A DNA stretch of 64,000 nt from Neotamlana sedimentorum (GCF_000943565.1 NZ_JTDW01000004.1:372001-436000); one strand, 5' to 3'; positions 20,289 to 29,499 are shown, numbered from the stretch's first letter. Numbers and translations: made by a program. The notes: generated from the sequence alone by a model not told the origin.

Positions 20289-20765
20289 ATGAAAAAGATA
20301 TTATTCATTTTTACCACCTTGCTAATATTTAACTGTAAAGGCGAATCGCAAAACAAAAACTCTAAAGAAACTTTTAAGGTTACTAAAACAGAAGCTGAAT
20401 GGAAAGCTCGGTTAACCGATATAGAATTTTATGTGTTAAGGCAAGCCGGAACAGAGCGTGCTTTTAGTAGCGCGTTAAACAAAAATAAAGAAGAAGGCAC
20501 ATATGTTTGCAAAGGTTGTAACACGCCTTTATTTGAAAGCCAACACAAGTTTAATTCTGGTACTGGTTGGCCTAGTTTTGATAGAGAAATTAAAGGTAAT
20601 GTAGCATTTTCTACAGATTATAAAATTGGTTATGCTAGAACAGAAGAACACTGCGCGATTTGTGGCGGGCATTTAGGCCATGTTTTTAATGATGGCCCTC
20701 GAGATACTACAGGAAAACGTCATTGTATAAATGGTGCTGCCTTAAAATTTATACCGCAAGAATAG
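20289..20765 (+). CDS. msrB: peptide-methionine (R)-S-oxide reductase, lipoprotein form
   Basis: MsrB reduces methionine-R-sulfoxide in proteins. The 158-residue product has a lipobox LIFNC (Cys16), so it acts in the cell envelope. Two zinc-binding pairs are present (Cys74/Cys77 in VCKGC, Cys122/Cys125 in HCAIC), and the catalytic Cys146 sits in RHCING. The motif GTGWPSFD is intact. The resolving cysteine of some MsrBs is not obvious. It stands divergent from an envelope protease, consistent with envelope protein repair. Confidence 0.95.
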   Translation: MKKILFIFTTLLIFNCKGESQNKNSKETFKVTKTEAEWKARLTDIEFYVLRQAGTERAFSSALNKNKEEGTYVCKGCNTPLFESQHKFNSGTGWPSFDREIKGNVAFSTDYKIGYARTEEHCAICGGHLGHVFNDGPRDTTGKRHCINGAALKFIPQE

Positions 20766-20816
20766 TTTTATAACATTTTACTTGTTAATTTTCATCATTA
20801 TATTAAACAATATGAT

Positions 20817-21368
20817 ATGGAAAGTTACTTAACAAGTATTATAAAACAATTTGAGTATTATAAAAGTTTAGGCGATAAAACCTTTAAGCAATTAACATTC
20901 GACGATACGCAATGGCAAAGCCATGAAAACGCCAATAGCATTGCCGTAATAGTTAAACATTTGGTTGGAAACATGTTAAGCCGTTGGACAAATTTTTTAA
21001 CTGAAGATGGCGAAAAAGATTGGCGTAATCGTGATGACGAATTTATTGATTCGTTTACCTCTTTTGAAGCACTAATTGCAGCTTGGGAAAGTGGTTGGTC
21101 TTGTTTATTTAAAGCTATTTCTTCTTTAAATGAAACCAATCTAAATCAAATAATTTACATTAGAAACGGTGGTCACACAGTAATTGAAGCTATAAATAGA
21201 CAACTAGCACATTACAGTTATCATATTGGGCAAATTGTTTTTCTTGGGAAACTATTAAAAGGTAACGATTGGCAATCACTATCTATTCCAAAAGGCGCTT
21301 CAAAAGTATATAATGCTTCAAAGTTTAGTCAAGAAAAAGAAAATCGTCATTTTACCGACGATTTATAA
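20817..21368 (+). CDS. DinB-like DUF1572 protein
   Basis: The 183-residue protein is all-helical in pattern and fits the DUF1572 branch of the DinB/YfiT metal-dependent fold. Candidate metal ligands are His in VKHLVGNMLSRW and two His in AHYSYHIGQIVFL. DinB-like proteins include bacillithiol- and mycothiol-dependent transferases, though DUF1572 itself has no assigned reaction. It starts 51 bases after msrB on the same strand and may share its transcript. It is convergent with the NDH-2-like gene, 3 bases between stops. Confidence 0.75.
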   Translation: MESYLTSIIKQFEYYKSLGDKTFKQLTFDDTQWQSHENANSIAVIVKHLVGNMLSRWTNFLTEDGEKDWRNRDDEFIDSFTSFEALIAAWESGWSCLFKAISSLNETNLNQIIYIRNGGHTVIEAINRQLAHYSYHIGQIVFLGKLLKGNDWQSLSIPKGASKVYNASKFSQEKENRHFTDDL

Positions 21369-21371
21369 AAA

Positions 21372-22655
21372 CTATTCAATGTTTCTGTTTTTAAACGGAC
21401 GGATAATAAGTCGCGCTTCTCTATCAAAACGAACATAATTGTACACCCAGTTCACAAAAACAACCATCCTGTTTCTAAAACCAATTAAAAAGAATAAGTG
21501 TACAAACATCCAAACAAACCAAGCAAAAACACCTTGAAACTTAAATTTCTTTAAATCTACAACTGCTTTATTTCTTCCTATTGTTGCCATTGCACCTTTA
21601 TCTGTGTATTCAAAAGGCTTCATAGGTTTATTCTCAACAAGTTTAATTAAATTATCGCCTAATTGTTCGCCTTGTTGTATTGCTGGTTGCGCCATCATTG
21701 GTAACCCATGAGGGAAATCTTCTGTCTTCATGCAAGCAATATCTCCAACAGCAAAAATATTATCGAAACCTTTTACTTGGTTAAATTCATTTACAACCAT
21801 TCGGTTTCCTCTAGTTATAAAATCTTCACTATTTAAACCTTTTATAGTTTCGCCTTTTACACCCGCTGCCCAAACTACTGTTTTAGCATTTAACAAAAGT
21901 TCGCCATTTGTAGTTACTGTTTCGCCATCATAGTTTGTTACACGAACATTTTTCCAGATATTAACACCAAGTTTCTCTAAAAAATCTTCTGCCTTTTGTG
22001 AGGCGATTTCACTCATTCCTTTTAAAATACGATCTCCAGATTGAATAATATGAATTTGCGCCATTCTCGTATCTAAATCGGGGTAATCTTTAGGTAAAAT
22101 GCCTTTTTTAATTTCGGCTAAGGCACCGGCTAGCTCTACCCCCGTGGGGCCACCACCAACAATAACAAAATTCATTAAGGCGTTGCGTTCGTTTAAATCT
22201 GAAGTTAGCAAAGCATCTTCAAAGTTTTCCAGAATTAAGCTTCTTAAATTTAGCGATTGCGGTATGGTTTTCATAGCCATACTGTTTTTCTCTATTTCTG
22301 TATTTCCAAAATAATTGGTGACCGATCCAGATGCAACAACTAAATAATCAAAATCTAAATCTCCTATATTGGTTATTACGCGTTCGTTTTCCGTATCAAT
22401 TTCTTCAACATTAGCCAATCTAAAATAAAAATTAGGAAAATTTTGTAATACCTTACGTATTGGATATGCAATAGAATCTGGCTCTAACCCTCCAGTTGAA
22501 ACTTGATATAACAGTGGTTGAAACGTATGATAATTATGTTTATCTAATAAAACAACTTGCGCTTCTTGTTTTGCTAATTTTTTTGCTAGTGCAACACCAG
22601 CAAAACCACCTCCAATAATTACAACTCTTGGGAAACTCGTTTTGGGAATATTCAT
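21372..22655 (-). CDS. NADH:quinone oxidoreductase type II-like flavoprotein
   Basis: The 427-residue protein has an N-terminal FAD motif VVIIGGGFAGVALAKKL, a second nucleotide motif FVIVGGGPTGVELAGAL near 165, and the FAVGDIACM FAD-ribityl segment near 310. This is the NDH-2 layout: a peripheral membrane enzyme passing electrons from NADH to quinone without pumping protons. The C-terminal hydrophobic and aromatic stretch (about 370-405) is the membrane-contact region. Its branch could also include sulfide:quinone-type relatives, but the redox cysteines of SQR are absent. Confidence 0.88.
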   Translation of the reverse strand: MNIPKTSFPRVVIIGGGFAGVALAKKLAKQEAQVVLLDKHNYHTFQPLLYQVSTGGLEPDSIAYPIRKVLQNFPNFYFRLANVEEIDTENERVITNIGDLDFDYLVVASGSVTNYFGNTEIEKNSMAMKTIPQSLNLRSLILENFEDALLTSDLNERNALMNFVIVGGGPTGVELAGALAEIKKGILPKDYPDLDTRMAQIHIIQSGDRILKGMSEIASQKAEDFLEKLGVNIWKNVRVTNYDGETVTTNGELLLNAKTVVWAAGVKGETIKGLNSEDFITRGNRMVVNEFNQVKGFDNIFAVGDIACMKTEDFPHGLPMMAQPAIQQGEQLGDNLIKLVENKPMKPFEYTDKGAMATIGRNKAVVDLKKFKFQGVFAWFVWMFVHLFFLIGFRNRMVVFVNWVYNYVRFDREARLIIRPFKNRNIE

Positions 22656-22762
22656 AAATTAAATCTTTCGATACAAATGTAAGATTAAAGATATAAAATT
22701 AAAGCCTTCTAAATTCATTATTAAAAATCGATTTCGTAAATTCGTACTCTAAAATTTAACAA

Positions 22763-24139
22763 ATGAATAAATACGATATTATTGTTCTTGGTAGTGGACC
22801 AGGAGGTTACGTTACTGCTATTAGAGCATCTCAACTAGGTTTTAAAACCGCTATTATTGAAAAAGAAAATCTTGGTGGTGTTTGTTTAAATTGGGGTTGT
22901 ATCCCTACAAAAGCTTTATTAAAATCTGCTCAAGTATTTGAATACTTAAAGCACGCTGAAGATTACGGTTTAAACGTAAAAGAAGCTTCACATGATTTTG
23001 ATGCTGTTGTAAAGCGTAGTCGTGGTGTTGCAGATGGTATGAGCAAAGGTGTTCAGTTTTTAATGAAGAAGAACAAAATAGACGTTATTAATGGTTATGG
23101 TAAAATAAAACCAGGTAAAAAAGTAGATGTTGATGGAACTGAGTATAGTGCCGATAACATTATTATTGCTACTGGTGCTCGTTCTAGAGAATTACCAAGC
23201 TTACCGCAAGATGGTAAAAAAGTAATTGGTTACCGTGAAGCCATGAGTTTACCTAAACAACCGAAGAAAATGATTGTTGTAGGTTCTGGTGCTATTGGTG
23301 TAGAATTTGCATATTTCTACAACTCTATGGGAACCGAAGTAACTATTGTTGAATATTTACCAAATATTGTTCCTATTGAAGACGAAGACGTATCGAAACA
23401 AGTAGAGCGTTCGTTTAAAAAGAATGGTATTAATATTATGACATCGGCCGAAGTAACAAGTGTAGATACTTCTGGAGATGGTGTAAAAGCTACCGTAAAA
23501 ACTAAAAAAGGCGAAGAAATTCTTGAAGCCGATATTATTTTAAGTGCTGTTGGTATTAAAACTAATATTGAAAACATAGGATTAGAAGATGTTGGAATTG
23601 TAGTAGATAGAGATAAAATTTTAGTTAACGATTTTTACCAAACTAATATTCCTGGTTATTTTGCTATTGGCGATGTTACACCTGGCGCTGCTTTAGCTCA
23701 CGTAGCTTCTGCTGAAGGTATTATTTGTGTTGAAAAATTAGCGGGAATGCATGTTGAAGTTTTAGACTATGGTAATATTCCTGGTTGTACTTATTGTACT
23801 CCTGAAATTGCATCGGTTGGTTTAACAGAAAAAGCAGCAAGAGAAAAAGGTTTAGATATTAAAGTTGGAAAATTCCCATTCTCTGCATCTGGTAAAGCAA
23901 GTGCTGGCGGAAACAAAGAAGGTTTTGTAAAAGTAATTTTTGATGCTAAATATGGCGAATGGTTAGGTTGCCATATGGTTGGTGCAGCAGTAACAGATAT
24001 GATTGCTGAAGCCGTTGTTGCTAGAAAATTAGAAACTACTGGACATGAAATTTTAAAAGCTGTTCACCCTCACCCAACCATGAGTGAAGCGGTTATGGAA
24101 GCTGTAGCTGATGCTTACGATGAATGCATACACATTTAA
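22763..24139 (+). CDS. lpdA: dihydrolipoyl dehydrogenase
   Basis: E3 subunit of 2-oxoacid dehydrogenase complexes, re-oxidising dihydrolipoamide with NAD. The 458-residue protein shows the FAD motif GSGPGGY (10-16), redox disulfide Cys41/Cys46 in GGVCLNWGCIPTK, the NAD-binding GSGAIGVEFAYF near 175, and the dimer-interface His437/Glu442 pair in HPHPTMSE. Length is usual. It stands alone, with its own terminator; E1 and E2 genes are not in the window. Confidence 0.96.
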   Translation: MNKYDIIVLGSGPGGYVTAIRASQLGFKTAIIEKENLGGVCLNWGCIPTKALLKSAQVFEYLKHAEDYGLNVKEASHDFDAVVKRSRGVADGMSKGVQFLMKKNKIDVINGYGKIKPGKKVDVDGTEYSADNIIIATGARSRELPSLPQDGKKVIGYREAMSLPKQPKKMIVVGSGAIGVEFAYFYNSMGTEVTIVEYLPNIVPIEDEDVSKQVERSFKKNGINIMTSAEVTSVDTSGDGVKATVKTKKGEEILEADIILSAVGIKTNIENIGLEDVGIVVDRDKILVNDFYQTNIPGYFAIGDVTPGAALAHVASAEGIICVEKLAGMHVEVLDYGNIPGCTYCTPEIASVGLTEKAAREKGLDIKVGKFPFSASGKASAGGNKEGFVKVIFDAKYGEWLGCHMVGAAVTDMIAEAVVARKLETTGHEILKAVHPHPTMSEAVMEAVADAYDECIHI

Positions 24140-24175
24140 TAAGCAAAAAACTCTTCTTATCATTAATAAAATGAA

Positions 24176-24207
24176 AAGGCTCGATTATAAAATCGAGCCT
24201 TTTTTTG
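24176..24207 (+). terminator. intrinsic terminator of lpdA
   Basis: AAGGCTCGATT pairs with AATCGAGCCTT around the loop ATAA, followed by seven T. It lies about 37 bases after the lpdA stop. The remaining bases up to 24310 contain nothing I recognise. Confidence 0.9.
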
Positions 24208-24310
24208 TTGCAATTAAGAAATTAACCATAACCTACTAACCAAACCATAACATTTTAATTGCAACCAATAAGCTAGCCTAAAATTTAGGGCTAATAAACC
24301 AAATGATTTA

Positions 24311-24448
24311 TTATTTTTTACTCTTCTTTTCTAGTTTTTGCTTATTAGAACTTTTGAATTTCTTTTGAGATTTAAAATAACAAGCAGTAATTATTGACAT
24401 AAAAACTACCTGTATCGCAATAAAAATTATTGTGATTTTATTTATCAT
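24311..24448 (-). CDS. possible small single-helix membrane protein
   Basis: A 45-codon frame begins with ATG at 24448 and encodes one hydrophobic helix (about 4-24, ITIIFIAIQVVFMSIITACY) followed by a strongly basic tail (KSQKK, KQKLEKKSKK). The positive-inside layout is that of a small membrane protein. It sits in an otherwise empty 373-base gap between lpdA and the mechanosensitive channel gene. No Shine-Dalgarno site is visible, as for many genes here. Chance is possible given the AT-rich sequence. Confidence 0.4.
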   Translation of the reverse strand: MINKITIIFIAIQVVFMSIITACYFKSQKKFKSSNKQKLEKKSKK

Positions 24449-24512
24449 CTTAAATAACATTCAATTGAATCCTATACTTAAGACACACCTTTAATTATTA
24501 AGTCACAATTTA

Positions 24513-25325
24513 TTAATCTATAATTTCAATTTTTTTATTGGAAATGTATTTTATTGGATAGACTACTTTTTTATCGGCAAAACGAATTACCATGCTAATA
24601 CTCTCAATAGCAATAATAACACCTTCTTCGCCGTCTATAGAAACTCTTTGGCCTACTTTAAAATTCTTTTTAGAATAAAACCCTAAAAGTAAACGTAAAA
24701 TAATATCGCGAGAACCTAAACCAAAAGCTATAGTAAAGGCTGCTAGTATAGCTCCTAATATTAAAAATATATTTTTTGTAATAATTTCGGTATCTAAGCC
24801 TGCTTGGTTTAATGCTAATATAGACACCATTAAAGCTACAAGAATAAAAACCACTTGACTAATGGCTTTAGACCCACCAACATCTACAGCTTTTAATAAC
24901 GAGCGAATAGATTCTTTTAAATAGTTAGCACCATAAATACCAAAAATAAAAATGGCTAAAGCTGTAAATATTTTTGGTAAAAAGTTTATTAGTTTACTTA
25001 CTTCGTTACTTATAAAACTCAACCCTAAAAAATCTGCACCAATTATTAAAAAAATGAGAATTAAAAACCATTTTACAAATATTAAAATAACCTTATCTAA
25101 TTTTATATTAAAATTAGATCCGAATAAGGGGGTTTCATTTAACTTTTCAGATAGTACATCTATTTTGGTGAATTTTAAAGATTTTTTAACAACAAACATA
25201 ACCGCTTTAAGGATTAACCATGCTGCAATAATTAAAGCAATGGCTAAAAATAGTCTTGGCAATGCATTGTAAACATTGTTACCTATAGTTTCTAGAAGGG
25301 TAAAATCTAGCTTTATCGTATTCAT
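24513..25325 (-). CDS. MscS-type mechanosensitive ion channel
   Basis: The 270-residue protein has about four or five membrane helices in the first 195 residues and then the MscS beta domain, with the pore-helix-like FGLGSRDIILRLLLGF and FKVGQRVSIDGEEGVI signatures. Such channels open on membrane tension and release solutes on hypo-osmotic shock. The soluble C-terminal alpha/beta part is cut short (ends near YISNKKIEI), so it is a minimal form. It is third in a run of sigma factor, small acidic protein and channel, 20 bases after the small gene. Confidence 0.88.
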   Translation of the reverse strand: MNTIKLDFTLLETIGNNVYNALPRLFLAIALIIAAWLILKAVMFVVKKSLKFTKIDVLSEKLNETPLFGSNFNIKLDKVILIFVKWFLILIFLIIGADFLGLSFISNEVSKLINFLPKIFTALAIFIFGIYGANYLKESIRSLLKAVDVGGSKAISQVVFILVALMVSILALNQAGLDTEIITKNIFLILGAILAAFTIAFGLGSRDIILRLLLGFYSKKNFKVGQRVSIDGEEGVIIAIESISMVIRFADKKVVYPIKYISNKKIEIID

Positions 25326-25345
25326 TATAAAGGGGTATTATGAGT

Positions 25346-25549
25346 TTAATTAATTCGCTTTATATCTTCATTAAAATCATCCTCATCTTCATTCTTTAAA
25401 AAATCTGCAACCGCATCAGGGTATTTAATTACCATTAAATCTGTAAAATCTAAAGCTAGTTTTACAAAATCGATATCATTCATTACCCTTTCTTTGATAA
25501 TGTCTGGTAACTTTTCATTATGTATTACTTTTTTAAACGGATTTTCCAT
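25346..25549 (-). CDS. small acidic protein between sigma factor and MscS genes
   Basis: The 67-residue product (start MENPFKKV) is helical in pattern with a very acidic end (KNEDEDDFNEDIK). No membrane helix or zinc motif of known anti-sigma families is seen. Its ATG follows the sigma factor TGA by two bases, so the two are translationally coupled. An earlier in-frame TTG overlapping the sigma stop is less likely as start. The position right after an ECF sigma gene makes a role in controlling that factor possible, but I do not recognise the family. Confidence 0.75.
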   Translation of the reverse strand: MENPFKKVIHNEKLPDIIKERVMNDIDFVKLALDFTDLMVIKYPDAVADFLKNEDEDDFNEDIKRIN

Positions 25550-25551
25550 AA

Positions 25552-26142
25552 TCAAAAGTCATTATAAATTTTAACTAGTCGTTCTTTGGCTCTACTCAAG
25601 CGCATTTTAACGGCACTTTTACCAATGCCTAAAGCGTTTTGAATATCTTCTATAGATAAATCGTCTTGATACTTCATAAACAAAATCATTTTATCGGTAG
25701 GGTTTATTAGTTCTAAACTTTTTTGAAGTTTATCGGCTTTCATGCTAAAAATAACTTCTTCATCAATTTCTTCAACCTCTTTAGAATAATTTCCTAAATC
25801 ATCTGCTATTAAAAATTTATCTCTACGCTTTTTTTGTTCGCGCTGTACATAATTAACACAATGATTATAGGTGAATGAGTATACCCATGTTGAGAATTTA
25901 GATTTGAAGTTAAACATTTTTAACTTTACAAAAAGCTTCACAAAAATGTCGTGGGCTAAATCTTGAGCTTCTTCTTTGTTTTTAACAAAACTAAGACACT
26001 TATGGTAAACAATTTCTGAATACCTATCATAGATAACAGAAAACAATTCGGCACTTTTTGATTGAATGATTAAAGCTACGAGCTTTTCATCTTCTAAGGA
26101 TTTATCTATCTTTAATTCTTCCAATGCAAAAATAAGGTTCAA
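25552..26142 (-). CDS. ECF-type RNA polymerase sigma factor
   Basis: The 196-residue protein has sigma region 2 (about 30-95: FSVIYDRYSEIVYHKCLSF, then EAQDLAHDIFVKLF and FSTWVYSFTYNHCVNYVQ) and region 4 (about 140-190: KMILFMKYQDDLSIEDIQNA, then GKSAVKMRLSRAKERLVKI). It lacks regions 1 and 3, as ECF factors do. Regulon unknown. It leads a small acidic protein and an MscS channel, so envelope or osmotic stress is a reasonable guess. Confidence 0.92.
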   Translation of the reverse strand: MNLIFALEELKIDKSLEDEKLVALIIQSKSAELFSVIYDRYSEIVYHKCLSFVKNKEEAQDLAHDIFVKLFVKLKMFNFKSKFSTWVYSFTYNHCVNYVQREQKKRRDKFLIADDLGNYSKEVEEIDEEVIFSMKADKLQKSLELINPTDKMILFMKYQDDLSIEDIQNALGIGKSAVKMRLSRAKERLVKIYNDF

Positions 26143-26189
26143 TTACATTTTGACACAGTATAATTAACTGAGTCACGTAAATATACGGT

Positions 26190-26609
26190 TTAATCGAAAA
26201 AGCTTTTTATTGCCAATTCGTAACTCAACATGCCAAAACCTAAAATTACACCTTTTGCATTTGGTGAAATATAGGATTGATGCCTAAACGATTCGCGGCC
26301 AAAAGTGTTAGAAATATGCACCTCTACAACAGGAGTTTCTATACCTTTTATAGCATCGCCTAAACCAATAGAAGTATGTGTGTAAGCACCCGCATTTAAT
26401 ATAACTCCATCAAAACTAAAACCTACCTCATGCAACTTATTTATAAGCTCCCCTTCTACGTTAGATTGGTAATAACTAATGTCAACACCTTTAAATTTAG
26501 ATTTTAGTCCCTCTAAATAATCTTCAAATGTTAAGCTACCGTAAATTTCGGGTTCGCGTTTACCCAATAAGTTTAAATTTGGTCCGTTAATTATGATAAG
26601 TTTTTTCAT
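26190..26609 (-). CDS. aroQ: type II 3-dehydroquinate dehydratase
   Basis: Third step of the shikimate pathway, turning 3-dehydroquinate into 3-dehydroshikimate. The 139-residue protein has the family opening INGPNLNLLGKREPEIYG with the catalytic Tyr23, the YQSNVEGELINKLHE segment, and HISNTFGRESFRHQSY that binds substrate. Length is normal for the dodecameric type II enzyme. Divergent from xerD, 69 bases between starts. Confidence 0.96.
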   Translation of the reverse strand: MKKLIIINGPNLNLLGKREPEIYGSLTFEDYLEGLKSKFKGVDISYYQSNVEGELINKLHEVGFSFDGVILNAGAYTHTSIGLGDAIKGIETPVVEVHISNTFGRESFRHQSYISPNAKGVILGFGMLSYELAIKSFFD

Positions 26610-26666
26610 AAAGTAAATGTAAAAAATTTGAAATTATTCAACATACCTTCTAAACAGATATTTTAG

Positions 26667-26674
26667 TAATTTTG
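26667..26674 (+). promoter_or_regulatory. -7 box TAATTTTG before xerD
   Basis: Exact match to the Bacteroidota -7 consensus TAnnTTTG, ending four bases before the xerD ATG at 26679. Transcription would start at or next to the start codon, giving a leaderless mRNA. No clear -33 TTG lies 19-21 bases upstream, so support is partial. Confidence 0.35.
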
Positions 26675-26678
26675 AAGA

Positions 26679-27578
26679 ATGAAATGGCAAGCAGCTCTAA
26701 AGGATTATAAAACATATTTAAAAATTGAACGTGGCTTATCGGAAAATTCTATTGAAAGTTATACTCTAGACATTTTAAAACTTATTCAATATTTAGAATC
26801 TAATAATATTGAATTTTCTCCAATAAACATTAATAAAGAAACTATACAACGCTGTGTTTATGAAACAGCAAAACAATTAAATGCACGTTCGCAATCACGC
26901 TTTATTTCTGGATTACGCAGTTTTTTTAGCTATTTGGTTTTTGAAGATTATCGTGAAACTAACCCTGTAGATTTAATTGAATCGCCTAAAATTGGACGAA
27001 AATTACCCGACACACTTTCTGAAGAAGAAATAGATAACCTCATTAAAGCCATAGATTTAAGTAAACCAGAAGGCGAACGCAATCGCGCTATGTTAGAAAC
27101 ATTATATGGTTGCGGATTGCGAGTTAGTGAATTAATAAACTTAAAATTATCTGATTTATTTTTTGAAGAAGGCTTTATTAAAGTAACAGGCAAAGGCGAT
27201 AAACAGCGTTTTGTACCCATGGTTAATGCAACACAAAAATATATTAACATATATATAAAACACATTAGAAATCATCACAAAGTACAATCGGGTTTTGAAG
27301 ATACTTTGTTTTTAAACAGACGCGGCAAGCAATTAACTCGAGCCATGATTTTTACTATAATTAAGCAATTAGCTAAAAGTATAGATCTGAAAAAAAATAT
27401 TTCACCACACACCTTTAGGCATTCGTTTGCTACACATTTATTAGAAAACAACGCCGATTTACGCTCAATACAACTTATGCTTGGACATGAAAGTATAACC
27501 ACTACCGAAATTTATGTGCATTTAGATAAAAGTCATTTAACTAAAGTTATTGAAGAATTTCATCCTAGAAATAATTAA
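26679..27578 (+). CDS. xerD: tyrosine recombinase XerD
   Basis: Site-specific recombinase that resolves chromosome dimers at dif. The 299-residue protein has the N-terminal core-binding domain (1-95) and a catalytic domain with all six expected residues: Arg148 in GCGLRVSE, Lys172 in TGKGDKQR, His244 and Arg247 in HTFRHSFATH, His270 in LGHESI, and the nucleophile Tyr279 in TEIYVHLD. Length and the absence of neighbouring mobile-element genes favour the housekeeping recombinase over an integrase. XerD versus XerC naming is by convention in this group. Confidence 0.92.
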   Translation: MKWQAALKDYKTYLKIERGLSENSIESYTLDILKLIQYLESNNIEFSPININKETIQRCVYETAKQLNARSQSRFISGLRSFFSYLVFEDYRETNPVDLIESPKIGRKLPDTLSEEEIDNLIKAIDLSKPEGERNRAMLETLYGCGLRVSELINLKLSDLFFEEGFIKVTGKGDKQRFVPMVNATQKYINIYIKHIRNHHKVQSGFEDTLFLNRRGKQLTRAMIFTIIKQLAKSIDLKKNISPHTFRHSFATHLLENNADLRSIQLMLGHESITTTEIYVHLDKSHLTKVIEEFHPRNN

Positions 27579-27580
27579 AT

Positions 27581-27628
27581 AAAAAAATTCCAAATGTCTT
27601 TACAATGACATTTGGATTTTTATTTTTT
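27581..27628. terminator. bidirectional intrinsic terminator between xerD and rny
   Basis: TCCAAATGTC (27589-27598) pairs with GACATTTGGA (27607-27616) around an 8-base loop. An A-run precedes and a T-run follows, so it can stop both convergent genes. Confidence 0.85.
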
Positions 27629-27678
27629 TACAAATTAAAACAGTAAATTATTAATTACTGTTCCATTTAGACATTATA

Positions 27679-29253
27679 TTATTTGGCAATATTAACTGCT
27701 CTTGTTTCACGAATTACCGTAACTTTTACTTGTCCAGGATAAGTCATATCTGTTTGAACTTTTTGTGAAATATTAAAAGACAAATCGGCCGCTTTTTCAT
27801 CGTTTACTTTTTCACTTTCTACAATAACACGTAATTCTCTACCAGCCTGAATAGCGTAGGCCTTTTTTACACCGTTAAAACCAAAAGCGATATCTTCTAA
27901 ATCTTTTAGACGTTGAATGTAACTATCTAACACTTGACGACGTGCTCCTGGACGTGCTCCCGAAATAGCATCACAAACTTGAATAATAGGTGCTAATAAT
28001 GATTTCATTTCAATCTCATCGTGGTGGGCACCAATAGCGTTACAAACATCTGGTTTTTCACCAAATTTCTCGGCCCATTGCATACCTAAAATGGCGTGTG
28101 GTGTTTCCATATCGGCTTCGGCATCTGGCACTTTACCAATATCATGAAGCAATCCAGCACGTTTAGCTAACTTTGGATTTAGTCCTAATTCAGCAGCCAT
28201 AACCCCACAAAGTTTTGCAACTTCTCGTGAGTGTTGTAAAAGATTTTGTCCGTAAGATGATCGGTATTTCATTCTACCAACCATTTTAATAAGTTCCGGG
28301 TTTAAATTATGTATCCCTAAATCAATAACAGTACGTTTACCAACTTCAATAATTTCTTGCTCTATTTGTTTTCTAGTCTTTTTTACAACTTCTTCAATTC
28401 GCGCTGGATGTATTCTACCATCAGTAACTAAGCGATGTAACGATAACCTAGCAACTTCACGACGTACAGAATCGAAACAGGATAAAATAATAGCTTCTGG
28501 CGTGTCGTCTACAATAATTTCCACACCTGTAGCAGCTTCAATAGCCCTAATGTTTCGGCCTTCACGACCAATAATTCTACCTTTTACATCATCAGATTCA
28601 ATATTAAAAACAGACACACAATTATCTACCGCTTCTTCGGTGCCAATACGTTGTATCGTATTAATAATAATTTTCTTAGCTTCTTGCTCTGCTGTTAGTT
28701 TTGCCTCTTCTAGCGAGCTTTGAATAAATGCCATAGCATCGTTTTTTGCTTCGCCCTTTAAAGATTCTACTAGTTGTTCTTTAGCTTCTTCCGCTGAAAG
28801 GCTAGAAATAACTTCCAGTTGTTGTACTTGATTTTTATGAAGCTTATCAATTTCATCTTGACGCTTATCTAGCACATCCAAACGATGGTTATAGTCCTTA
28901 ATTTTATCTTCAAGACTTTGGCTTAATTTTTTATTTTTTGACAGTTCGCTAGATATTTGCGACTCTTTATCTCTTGTACGCTTTTCAGCTTCTGCTATTT
29001 TTTTATCGCGAGCTAAAATCACTTTTTCGTGCTCACTTTTAAGCTCAATAAACTTTTCTTTGGCTTGTAATATTTTATCTTTTTTAATATTCTCACCATC
29101 ATTTTTAGCATCTTTTAAAATTAAAGACGCCGATATTTTTGCTTCTTTTATAATTTGAGAAGCTTTATTTTTTTCTAATACTTTTGCAATTATAAAGCCA
29201 ATTACAAGACCTATTAATACACCTACTACCACAAATATGATTAAGTTATCCAT
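27679..29253 (-). CDS. rny: ribonuclease Y
   Basis: Membrane-anchored endoribonuclease that starts mRNA decay. The 524-residue protein has an N-terminal membrane helix (about 3-24), a long charged coiled coil (to about 190), a KH RNA-binding domain with [18 protein letters not shown], and an HD phosphohydrolase domain with the metal site [10 protein letters not shown] and HAILGMQW. The C-terminus keeps the conserved [15 protein letters not shown]. The 6S RNA gene lies directly upstream on the same strand. Confidence 0.96.
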   Translation of the reverse strand: MDNLIIFVVVGVLIGLVIGFIIAKVLEKNKASQIIKEAKISASLILKDAKNDGENIKKDKILQAKEKFIELKSEHEKVILARDKKIAEAEKRTRDKESQISSELSKNKKLSQSLEDKIKDYNHRLDVLDKRQDEIDKLHKNQVQQLEVISSLSAEEAKEQLVESLKGEAKNDAMAFIQSSLEEAKLTAEQEAKKIIINTIQRIGTEEAVDNCVSVFNIESDDVKGRIIGREGRNIRAIEAATGVEIIVDDTPEAIILSCFDSVRREVARLSLHRLVTDGRIHPARIEEVVKKTRKQIEQEIIEVGKRTVIDLGIHNLNPELIKMVGRMKYRSSYGQNLLQHSREVAKLCGVMAAELGLNPKLAKRAGLLHDIGKVPDAEADMETPHAILGMQWAEKFGEKPDVCNAIGAHHDEIEMKSLLAPIIQVCDAISGARPGARRQVLDSYIQRLKDLEDIAFGFNGVKKAYAIQAGRELRVIVESEKVNDEKAADLSFNISQKVQTDMTYPGQVKVTVIRETRAVNIAK

Positions 29254-29276
29254 CGATTATTTTTGAAAATTTATAT

Positions 29277-29467
29277 AAAAAAAGCCTGCATCAGTATAAA
29301 GTTTTGTATAAACTCCTTAAAAACAAGTTTAGGGTTAACAAGCTGATCAAGGATCCGCCTAAGATACTGAAACAGGTTCAGCACTAGCGGCTTGCTTTTA
29401 CAACTTAAACTCACCCTTTTTAAAGAATTAACGTTGAGTTTATCAAAAAAAATAACTAATACAGGCA
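29277..29467 (-). ncRNA. ssrS: 6S RNA (RNA polymerase regulator)
   Basis: The gap between zapA and rny folds, read on the minus strand, into one long interrupted hairpin of about 190 bases. The ends close with a 12-base-pair stem (29455-29466 with 29284-29295, three G-U pairs) followed by seven U. Next come an 8-pair stem ATAAACTC/GAGTTTAT (29436-29443 with 29308-29315), unpaired bubbles, further short stems including GCAAGC/GCUUGU, and an apical CUGAA/UUCAG hairpin. Length, terminal closure, central bubble and position behind zapA all match 6S RNA, which mimics an open promoter and binds housekeeping RNA polymerase. Exact ends are inferred. Confidence 0.72.
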
Positions 29468-29499
29468 GTAACTTTTGTTTATTTTAAAGAACGTTAAGG

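Noticed and set aside
26679-27578. Integrase of a mobile element
   Set aside because: Length, sequence and housekeeping neighbours fit XerD; no att-like repeats or cargo genes nearby.
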